Of a stretch of DNA of 57,856 bases, positions 43,236 through 50,006 are shown piece by piece. This stretch comes from an uncultured bacterium (GTDB taxonomy: Bacteria; Muiribacteriota; Ozemobacteria; Ozemobacterales; Ozemobacteraceae): contig ONIU01000030.1 of assembly GCA_900317935.1 (NCBI GenBank), forward strand, positions 1 to 57,856, written 5' to 3'. Position 1 is the first letter of the stretch. Each line of letters opens with the position of its first letter. Under the pieces are notes generated by a model that was given only the letters and a program-made list of their open reading frames with translations, had not been told where the DNA came from and ran no database searches. The translations under genes and the position numbers were made by a program.

Positions 43236-43454
43236 ATGATAAATAAAGATGAATTAAAAAAATTTTATATTCAAGATCTAGAAACTAGCATTGTTTCTTA
43301 TTTGGCTGAATTATTAAAAATTGACTATAGAAAAGCGATGAATATTTATTTTAACAGCAAATTATCAAAACAAATTGAATCTGGTAAAAATGGTATAGAA
43401 AATTTAGATTATAAAAACCTAGCAGAAGATCTTATTGAAAACGAATTATCCTAA
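43236..43454 (+). CDS. Second DUF3791-like small protein (module gene 3)
   Basis: 72 aa from the ATG at 43236 (a TTG at 43224 is less likely). It contains IVSYLAELLKIDYRKAMNIYF and ENLDYKNLAEDLIENEL, helix-rich and acidic, resembling the DUF3791 class in the middle but more diverged. The start is only weakly marked. It closes a three-gene module with 22 bases of spacing to the DUF3990-like gene and is followed by a terminator at 43535. Confidence 0.6.
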   Translation: MINKDELKKFYIQDLETSIVSYLAELLKIDYRKAMNIYFNSKLSKQIESGKNGIENLDYKNLAEDLIENELS

Positions 43455-43534
43455 CATTGAATAATGAATTTGGGAAATCGGCACATCTGGCTTACCAATT
43501 CTGAAGAATATGCCTGGCAATCCAGTGCAATGAC

Positions 43535-43566
43535 AAAAAACCTTGGGAGAAATCCCAAGGTTTTTT
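43535..43566 (+). terminator. Terminator of the DUF3791/DUF3990 module
   Basis: Perfect 14-base stem AAAAAACCTTGGGA/TCCCAAGGTTTTTT with loop GAAA. Confidence 0.92.
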
Positions 43567-43567
43567 G

Positions 43568-43606
43568 TTAGAGATAAGAGTAAAAGAGATAAGAGAAATG
43601 AGAAAT
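43568..43606. repeat. Heptad-period array G
   Basis: Purine-rich tract with GAG at steps of 7, 8, 7 and 7 bases, so roughly five units with one slip. It runs into GAAATGTTTTAG, similar to the flank of arrays B and D. Confidence 0.5.
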
Positions 43607-43687
43607 GTTTTAGCTTATTGGTTACTAGCGTTATAGGCTACACATTTGTCATAAAAAGTATAGTCTATGAGCTTAGTTATTGTTTTA

Positions 43688-43722
43688 AAGTTACAAGTTA
43701 TAAGATTCAAGTTATAAGAATT
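43688..43722. repeat. Heptad-period array H
   Basis: Five units all starting with AAG: AAGTTAC, AAGTTAT, AAGATTC, AAGTTAT, AAGAATT. Perfect 7-base phase. Confidence 0.65.
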
Positions 43723-43940
43723 CTTGGGTCTCCAACTATGGTCTTGTATCTCAATTTTTGGTCTTAATTCTAACAACAACAATAAAAACCAATAAATGTA
43801 TTGCAAATATAGACTACAAGCTAAAAAAAGTTTGCGTTTGCTCTGAGTTATTGTTGGTAACCTCTTGAAAATACAAGTAAAAACATATATTATAAGACCA
43901 ATTTATAACTAAAAAAATACTAGGTAGTAAAGTAGTAAAG

Positions 43941-44945
43941 ATGATTCCTGAAAACTTGCAAAACGATGCACAAAAAATAATAGATTTAATTAATAAGAGT
44001 CAGAATATTATTCTGACAGCTCATCTTAGACCAGATGGTGATGCCATAGGTTCTGTTTCCGGACTGATGAAATCACTAGAAAAGATGGGTAAAAGAGTGG
44101 ATGTAGACCTGCTTGATGGCGTGCCTTCACGCTTTCCTTTTGTATGGCCTGAAAATCATGAATTACTGAAAAAGCCAGAAATAGAATCAGACCATGATTT
44201 AATCATAGTTTTAGACTGCGGTGATGCAGAAAGACACGGAATAACTTTTAAATACGATAAATCAAAAACAACATTGATTAACATAGACCATCATGCCAGC
44301 AACACTATGTTTGGTGATGTCAATTATGTAGATACAGGCGCACAGGCTACCTGCGAAATAGTTACTGCTCTTATTGATAAAGCTGGTTTTTCATTAGATA
44401 TAGATATAGCAGAAAGTCTAATGCTTGGGCTGATGACTGACTCAAGAATTTTTTCCAATGAAAACATGAGATATACAACCCACGAAGCAGCAGCTGCATT
44501 ATTAAGAACTGGTTTGTCTATTTCAAGAATATTGAACACATTGAACTGTGGTCGAAAAGAAGTTGATTTAAGACTTCAAGGTTTTGGGCTATCTAACTTC
44601 AAGTTGGAATGTAATGAACATCTGGCAACTTTGGTAATAACTCAAAAAGATTTGGCTAAATTCAACGCCAATGTTAGTAATATTTTTGCGAGCGGAATAT
44701 TTAATATTCCATTAACTATTGAAAGTGTTACTGCTTCTGTAGTAATCTTTGAAAGAGAAGATGGCTTTTCTGCATGTGAATTTCGTTCGAGAGGCGGAAT
44801 AAACGTAAAGGAAGTTGCTGTGGCTCTAGGCGGCGGCGGGCATCTTCCCGCTTCTGGTTGTAGTCAGCAGATTCCAATAGAAGAAATGGCAGAAAAAGCT
44901 ATCGAATTAATGAAAAAACAGGTAAATGATTTTTACAACAAATAA
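43941..44945 (+). CDS. DHH-family phosphoesterase, NrnA-like (nanoRNase/pAp phosphatase)
   Basis: 334 aa, the standard size of bifunctional oligoribonuclease/pAp phosphatase NrnA. DHH domain motifs: HLRPDGDAIGS (29-39), VLDCGDAERHG, INIDHHASNT, DTGAQATCE and TDSRIF. The DHHA1 domain ends with ALGGGGHLPASGC, the RNA-end-binding GGGH motif. It degrades short RNAs left by RNases and recycles pAp. The ribosome site is weak. It is followed after one base by an exported TPR protein gene, an unrelated product that nevertheless seems cotranscribed. Confidence 0.92.
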   Translation: MIPENLQNDAQKIIDLINKSQNIILTAHLRPDGDAIGSVSGLMKSLEKMGKRVDVDLLDGVPSRFPFVWPENHELLKKPEIESDHDLIIVLDCGDAERHGITFKYDKSKTTLINIDHHASNTMFGDVNYVDTGAQATCEIVTALIDKAGFSLDIDIAESLMLGLMTDSRIFSNENMRYTTHEAAAALLRTGLSISRILNTLNCGRKEVDLRLQGFGLSNFKLECNEHLATLVITQKDLAKFNANVSNIFASGIFNIPLTIESVTASVVIFEREDGFSACEFRSRGGINVKEVAVALGGGGHLPASGCSQQIPIEEMAEKAIELMKKQVNDFYNK

Positions 44946-44946
44946 A

Positions 44947-46083
44947 ATGAAGTTCAATAAATTTACAATTATATCTATTTTCTTTCTTGTTTTTGGATTA
45001 TCAAACGCTAATCCTGGTATTGTCTCGGCTACAGAAAACACTTCTTTAAAAACAAGTGTTGAAATTCAAAATCTAGGTTCATTAGTCTTGCAAAAGGCTA
45101 ATCAGTCAGACACAACTAAGCTTATATTAAAAAAATCTCCTAAGATTACAATTGTAGTAGACAATTATGAAGGTTTAGAACCACACGAATTAATTAAATA
45201 CGACTTAGATAATGATGGAAAGACTGAAATTATAGCTACTTTAAAATATGCTGACAGTCAAAATGTGATTCCTTTTGTCTACACCCTCAAAGAAAGTCTC
45301 GAAAAAATATTTCCTGACGAAGACAGTGAAAGCAAGTTGCTTACTTGCAGAGAAGTCTTCGTAACGACACAGAACTCAAAGCCTGTTGTATGCTTAAAGT
45401 ATCTGATTAGTTTTCATGATTATGCTCCACCTGAACTATACAAATTAGAAATGTATTCCTTAGAAAATGGGAAACTTAAACTTAATCAAATAGGCTATAA
45501 TGAAGGTTCTCACTACAATCTTCTTATGAATCTTGCAGCCGAATATATGCATAATGGGCAAACATTACAAGCAGCTCAACTGTATAATCAGGCAATAGCT
45601 TCTTCAACAGGTAAAATGAGTAATAAAGCTTTTTGCGAAGCTCTTTTCTTTAACGCAGAAGCTTTAAAATATTCTGGCAAATATTCTGATGCCATGAAGC
45701 TATTTGAAAAATTAGTTTTGGAACATACAGACAGCGATTTTACAGAAATATCACAAAGAGAACTGGAATTTATACACGATAATATTAAAAATGAAAAATT
45801 GTTGTCTGAATATTATAAGATTCAACTAGAAATAGTGAATGAACACACAGAATCAGCATTAACTCATTTAAATCAATTAATAAAAGATAATCCTAAATGC
45901 AGTTTTATGGATAGATTGCTTTTCACAAAAGCAGAAATGTTGATATCTGACAATAATATAGAAGCTGCAATGGCAATTTTTATAGACATAAAAGTTAAAT
46001 ACCCTCAATCTCCTCTTATTGATACAATTGACGAAATGTTAGAAAATCTTGAATCTAAACCGGAAGATTCTGAGGAATTATAA
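44947..46083 (+). CDS. Exported TPR-containing protein
   Basis: Start at 44947, one base after the NrnA-like gene, preferred to 44926 because it gives a clean signal peptide (MKFNKFTIISIFFLVFGLSNA). About 378 aa. Residues 50-190 form an unassigned beta-rich domain with YDLDNDGKTEIIATL, like an FG-GAP/EF-hand-type loop. The rest (about 200-370) is tetratricopeptide-like: AAEYMHNGQTLQAAQLYNQA and ALKYSGKYSDAMKLFEKL are textbook repeats. Two bases separate it from the next gene. Likely a periplasmic scaffold. Confidence 0.75.
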   Translation: MKFNKFTIISIFFLVFGLSNANPGIVSATENTSLKTSVEIQNLGSLVLQKANQSDTTKLILKKSPKITIVVDNYEGLEPHELIKYDLDNDGKTEIIATLKYADSQNVIPFVYTLKESLEKIFPDEDSESKLLTCREVFVTTQNSKPVVCLKYLISFHDYAPPELYKLEMYSLENGKLKLNQIGYNEGSHYNLLMNLAAEYMHNGQTLQAAQLYNQAIASSTGKMSNKAFCEALFFNAEALKYSGKYSDAMKLFEKLVLEHTDSDFTEISQRELEFIHDNIKNEKLLSEYYKIQLEIVNEHTESALTHLNQLIKDNPKCSFMDRLLFTKAEMLISDNNIEAAMAIFIDIKVKYPQSPLIDTIDEMLENLESKPEDSEEL

Positions 46084-46085
46084 CA

Positions 46086-47384
46086 ATGGCTAAGAACCAA
46101 GGGCGGAAGCAGCAAGTTGCCAAACCGCCGTCTCCTAGAGAATTATTCCTTAAGAAAATACAAAAAATAGTTATTTGGACTTTAGTAGTATCTGTCCCAT
46201 TAATATTATTTATTATTATCCCTATAGCCTGCCGCAACCATTTTGTTAAAACTCTAAAAATATCTGAAGACGTCTTTCTTAGCGCACCAGAACATATAAA
46301 CCTGGTTAACACAGAAGATGTAGGTCCTTGTTACAGAATTAAAATAAATGGGTATACATTTGCAATACCAGAAAAGTTTACACCATCGAAAATAGACTTC
46401 AATGAAGCTGAATTCAGAATGAAATCAAGAGCAGAAGGAAGATACATATACCTACATTCAGAACACAGAACCAGAACCATGAATTTTAACTCTAACGGCA
46501 TAACAAAATGGTTTTTACCAACAGAAACAAGAAAATTCCTTCCTATTATTTTAAATGCAAACTGGCATCCTTTCAGACTTATGTTCAAAGCTCAGTTTTT
46601 TGCAAGTGAAGGTATTACTTCAAAAATCTTTCAATCAAAATGGGATAAAAACCATATTGGTTATATTTTTCCCTCCCCAGGTAATGAAGGTTATTTAGGC
46701 CGTATATTCAGAATGAATGATTCTGGAACAGTTGAATTTTTAATATCAGACAGCGTTAAACCAGTTACCTTGAGAGAATGGGTAAATATTGCAATGATGA
46801 TTCAAACCCCAGCTCCTGGGGAATATGAAGAAATATATGAAGATAATGAAAAAAACCTGTTTTCGTTAGATGATTTAATACTGAAAGCTTCAGACGAAGA
46901 ACAGCAGGCAAGTACGCTCAATATAGCTCTTAATGAATTTTATAGAGTTAAAGAACCAGAATGGCTCATTCCTGTTGCGATAGTTATGCAAGAAAGAGGC
47001 TTTTTCCCTGATGTATTAGATTTAATAGAGCAATATAAAACAAGTTTCCCTGAAAATTCAAAATATCAGGCAAAATGGAACGAACTTGTTGATAAGGCCG
47101 TTGCAGAAAGCATCACTATTGAGGCTGACCCGCTTTTAGATGTCAGAGAACTTAACCTCTACTGTAAAAATCTAACAGATATGGATATAAACCAAATCAC
47201 GCTAACTATTAATATTACTTCAAATCTAGGTTTGACCAAGAGTTTTGATGTTTCTTTGCTCAAACAAAGTTCTTTACGATCTAGAGAAGAAAAACAAATA
47301 CAAGTAAAATGCCCTGCAGATATAAGTTTATCAGATGCAGTCCATATAACTCACAGAGTTACCAGCTTAGGGTTTGCAAAATAA
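46086..47384 (+). CDS. Membrane-anchored protein of unknown function
   Basis: 432 aa. A cytoplasmic basic N-terminus (KNQGRKQQVAKPPSPREL) leads into one helix at about 27-47, then an extracytoplasmic part. That part contains a middle beta-rich domain (RYIYLHSEHRTRTMNF) and a C-terminal sandwich (DINQITLTINITSNLGLTKSF) resembling an Ig-like or FxLYD-type fold. No family assigned. Two bases after the TPR gene; convergent with anmK, stops 4 bases apart. Confidence 0.6.
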   Translation: MAKNQGRKQQVAKPPSPRELFLKKIQKIVIWTLVVSVPLILFIIIPIACRNHFVKTLKISEDVFLSAPEHINLVNTEDVGPCYRIKINGYTFAIPEKFTPSKIDFNEAEFRMKSRAEGRYIYLHSEHRTRTMNFNSNGITKWFLPTETRKFLPIILNANWHPFRLMFKAQFFASEGITSKIFQSKWDKNHIGYIFPSPGNEGYLGRIFRMNDSGTVEFLISDSVKPVTLREWVNIAMMIQTPAPGEYEEIYEDNEKNLFSLDDLILKASDEEQQASTLNIALNEFYRVKEPEWLIPVAIVMQERGFFPDVLDLIEQYKTSFPENSKYQAKWNELVDKAVAESITIEADPLLDVRELNLYCKNLTDMDINQITLTINITSNLGLTKSFDVSLLKQSSLRSREEKQIQVKCPADISLSDAVHITHRVTSLGFAK

Positions 47385-47388
47385 TGCA

Positions 47389-48510
47389 TTAAATCGGACT
47401 AAGCTGACCTAATACAACTTTTTTTGCCGCCCCTGTTGCCAAAGGAACATTGCCTGGCTGTCTTTTTACAAAAGCATAACCTAAGACAGCAAAAGCCATT
47501 GCTTCCCGGGCCATTACAGGAACACCGTATTCATCACTAATACAAACAATGCAGTTCTTTTGCAGAGCATTTTTTAATCTTTTTATCAATTCAGGATTTT
47601 TAGCGCCACCGCCTGCTACTATCATTCTGCAAGGGGAACTAATTATATTATCGATTAAATCAATAGCCTCTGCAATAGATAAAACAGTAACATCGAGCAG
47701 AGTAGACATAGCATCTGCTGGTTTTATAGTATCATTAAATTTTTCTAATAATTTAACATTAAAATGCTCTCTACCAGTGCTTTTAGGAAAAGGCATTTTA
47801 AAATAAGGGTCCTTCATAAAAACTGACAATATAGATTTATCAGAGGTTCCTGTAGCCGCCAGCAGACCATCTTTATCGTAATTACCAATTTTATTTTTCT
47901 GCATATACGCATCCATAAGAACATTTCCAGGCCCGGTATCAAAAGCACAAAGTATTTCAGCATTATGGTCAACTTTATGTATAGCAGTTATATTTGCCAT
48001 TCCTCCGACATTAAGAACAATACAGTCTTCAGGAAAAAGATTTCCGAAAAGCATTAAATCTGCGTAGGGAACAAGAGGCGCCCCCTGCCCTCCTGCTGCC
48101 ATATCAGCAGCTCTAAAATTATTAATAACAGGAACTCCTGTTCTTTGAGCTAATAAAGGAGCATCCAGCAATTGCAAGGTTCCTGTGAGACTTATACCAT
48201 CCCATATCACGGGCTGAGGCTGATGCCATATAGTCTGACCATGAGCAGCAATATAATCAGGTTTTTCATCAAATTCTTTGAAAAAACTATCAAAAGCCTT
48301 AGCGTATAATTCTGCAATATAACTGTTTCCAAGTGTTACATCTATTGACGAGCATGGTTTCATCAATTGTTGAATACGAGAAAAAGTATCAGAATCATAA
48401 TCAAAGGATTTATGCCAAAGCAAAGTATAAGAACCGTCTTCTTTAAATTCTGTCAAAGCCCCATCAATTCCATCACCGCTAGTTCCGCTCATCATGCCTA
48501 AAATTTTCAT
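47389..48510 (-). CDS. anmK: Anhydro-N-acetylmuramic acid kinase
   Basis: Opens the anhydro ring and phosphorylates anhydro-MurNAc during recycling of peptidoglycan fragments. Family motifs: GMMSGTSGDGIDGAL at 5-19, AAHGQTIWHQP, INNFRAADMAAGGQGAPLVPY, LNVGGMANIT, DTGPGN and GGGAKNP. The length of 373 aa is normal. AGGAG precedes the ATG. The presence of this gene implies turnover and recycling of murein, as in many Gram-negative bacteria. Confidence 0.96.
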   Translation of the reverse strand: MKILGMMSGTSGDGIDGALTEFKEDGSYTLLWHKSFDYDSDTFSRIQQLMKPCSSIDVTLGNSYIAELYAKAFDSFFKEFDEKPDYIAAHGQTIWHQPQPVIWDGISLTGTLQLLDAPLLAQRTGVPVINNFRAADMAAGGQGAPLVPYADLMLFGNLFPEDCIVLNVGGMANITAIHKVDHNAEILCAFDTGPGNVLMDAYMQKNKIGNYDKDGLLAATGTSDKSILSVFMKDPYFKMPFPKSTGREHFNVKLLEKFNDTIKPADAMSTLLDVTVLSIAEAIDLIDNIISSPCRMIVAGGGAKNPELIKRLKNALQKNCIVCISDEYGVPVMAREAMAFAVLGYAFVKRQPGNVPLATGAAKKVVLGQLSPI

Positions 48511-48850
48511 TTGCTGCTCCTAATAATTATCCAGTTCATTATAGAATGTAAAAGTCTAAAAAAAAATTAAAAAATTTTAAAATTTTTTGTCCATTTTTCC
48601 GTTTTCGGTTGATTACTATATGTGAATAAAAAAAGTCGTTTTTATTGTTGTAGGTAATTATTGTTTTTATTGTCGCTGTCTTTGGTTGATTATAAAAGCA
48701 TCATTACAAATCTTTTAAAAGAGGCTTGTATTCATGAAAGCTAATGATTTAATTGCTTCAATAATAAGTTTGACTTTGATTATGCACAAGGCATATTGCT
48801 GAAAATTTTGCAATATGCTATTATCTTACAAAATACAGAGGGAGGCAAAC
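48511..48850. other. Region between anmK and recA
   Basis: No convincing gene; one 22-codon frame at 48734 has no support. It contains a 20-base perfect AT palindrome at 48569-48588 (A6T4/A4T6), a repeated GTTTTTATTGT phrase near 48648 and 48672, and the recA control region below. Confidence 0.55.
48770..48824 (+). promoter_or_regulatory. Candidate recA promoter with overlapping palindrome
   Basis: A perfect 9-base inverted repeat GCATATTGC/GCAATATGC (48791-48799 with 48810-48818) overlaps two possible promoters. One is TTGACT at 48770 with CATATT 16 bases on. The other is TTGCTG at 48796 with TATTAT at 48819, 17 bases on. The arrangement fits an operator (for example an SOS-type repressor) covering the recA promoter, but it is not a LexA box I recognise. 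Confidence 0.45.
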
Positions 48851-49945
48851 ATGGCCGAACAGAAGTCAACAAACACTTTAACAACAAATCAAGAACGAAT
48901 GAAATCTTTAGAAACAGCTATTTCCGGAATTGAAAAACAATTCGGAAAAGGTGCTGTAATGCGTCTTGGGAGTTCAAGACACCTTCAGGTAGAAGCAATT
49001 TCAACTGGTTCTCTTTCATTAGACTATGCATTAGGCGTAGGCGGAATGCCAAGAGGCAGAATAATTGAAATATTTGGTCCTGAATCATCTGGTAAAACAA
49101 CAGTTGCTCTTCACTCAATAGCTCAAGCTCAGTTATCTGGTGGCCAAGCAGCATTCATAGACGTAGAACATGCATTAGACCCTTCTTATGCTAAAAAACT
49201 TGGCGTAGACATCGATAATCTTCTTATTGCCCAGCCCAGCAGCGGTGAAGAAGCTTTGGAAATTACCGAAATGCTTGTAAGAAGTAATGCCGTAGATATA
49301 ATCGTATTAGACTCTGTTGCTGCTCTCACAAGTAAAGCAGAAATAGATGGCGACATGGGCGATTCAACAGTAGGTATGCAAGCAAGACTTATGTCCCAGG
49401 CTATGCGTAAACTTACACCCGTTGTTTCAAAATCTCGCTGCGTCTGCATTTTTATCAACCAGATCCGCGAAAAAATCGGTATAATGTTTGGCAATCCAGA
49501 AACCACTCCTGGTGGCCGTGCATTGAAGTTCTTCTCTTCTGTCAGACTTGATATCAGAAGAAAAGATGCTATAAAAGAAGGCGAAGATATAAAAGGCTAC
49601 ATAACAGAAGTCAAAGTTGTTAAGAATAAAGTTGCTCCGCCATTCAAGAAAGCAAGATTTGATATGATGTTTGGCGAAGGAATATCAAAAGAAGGCGAAG
49701 TATTGGAAATGGCAGAAGCAGCCGGTGTAGTTGAAAAATCCGGAGCGTGGTATTCTTACGGCGATACTAGAATGGGACAAGGAAGAGAAAATTCTAAGAA
49801 TTTCCTCAAAGAAAACCCAGATGTATTTGGCGAAATCGTATTAAAAGTAAAACGTGCATTGGGTATGCTTCCACCGGAAGAAACAAAGAAAGAAGAACCC
49901 AAAGCTGCTACTGAAGAAAAAAAGAAAACCGCTTCCAAGAAATAA
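48851..49945 (+). CDS. recA: Recombinase RecA
   Basis: Catalyses strand exchange and activates the SOS response. The start at 48851 has GGGAGG upstream; a reading from 48815 lacks one. Residues match RecA: Walker [14 protein letters not shown], the DNA-binding loop 1 ([19 protein letters not shown]), Walker [11 protein letters not shown] and loop 2 [22 protein letters not shown]. About 364 aa, with a Lys/Glu-rich C-terminal tail, as usual. The upstream palindrome may regulate it. It is the best gene here for placing the organism phylogenetically. Confidence 0.98.
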   Translation: MAEQKSTNTLTTNQERMKSLETAISGIEKQFGKGAVMRLGSSRHLQVEAISTGSLSLDYALGVGGMPRGRIIEIFGPESSGKTTVALHSIAQAQLSGGQAAFIDVEHALDPSYAKKLGVDIDNLLIAQPSSGEEALEITEMLVRSNAVDIIVLDSVAALTSKAEIDGDMGDSTVGMQARLMSQAMRKLTPVVSKSRCVCIFINQIREKIGIMFGNPETTPGGRALKFFSSVRLDIRRKDAIKEGEDIKGYITEVKVVKNKVAPPFKKARFDMMFGEGISKEGEVLEMAEAAGVVEKSGAWYSYGDTRMGQGRENSKNFLKENPDVFGEIVLKVKRALGMLPPEETKKEEPKAATEEKKKTASKK

Positions 49946-49958
49946 TTCTTAAAATTAG

Positions 49959-50000
49959 GCTCTAAGCAATAAGCGAAATGCTTAACGCTTAGAGCTTAAA
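49959..50000. repeat. Heptad-period array I
   Basis: Six units, each starting with GC at exact steps of seven (49959, 49966, 49973, 49980, 49987, 49994), e.g. GCTTAAC, GCTTAGA, GCTTAAA. It fills most of the recA-phosphatase gap. Confidence 0.65.
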
Positions 50001-50006
50001 TTTGAT

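Larger units (their letters stand above)
43455..43940. other. Gene-free stretch downstream of the DUF3791/DUF3990 module
   Basis: Nothing coding is convincing in these 486 bases. They hold the module's terminator, heptad arrays G and H, and AT-rich sequence before the DHH phosphoesterase gene. Confidence 0.6.

Noticed and set aside
43463..43569. 35-codon frame after the DUF3791/DUF3990 module
   Set aside because: It runs through the terminator hairpin, has no ribosome site and no recognisable content.
48734..48802. 22-codon reading frame upstream of recA
   Set aside because: Too short, overlaps the promoter and palindrome, and has no clear ribosome site.
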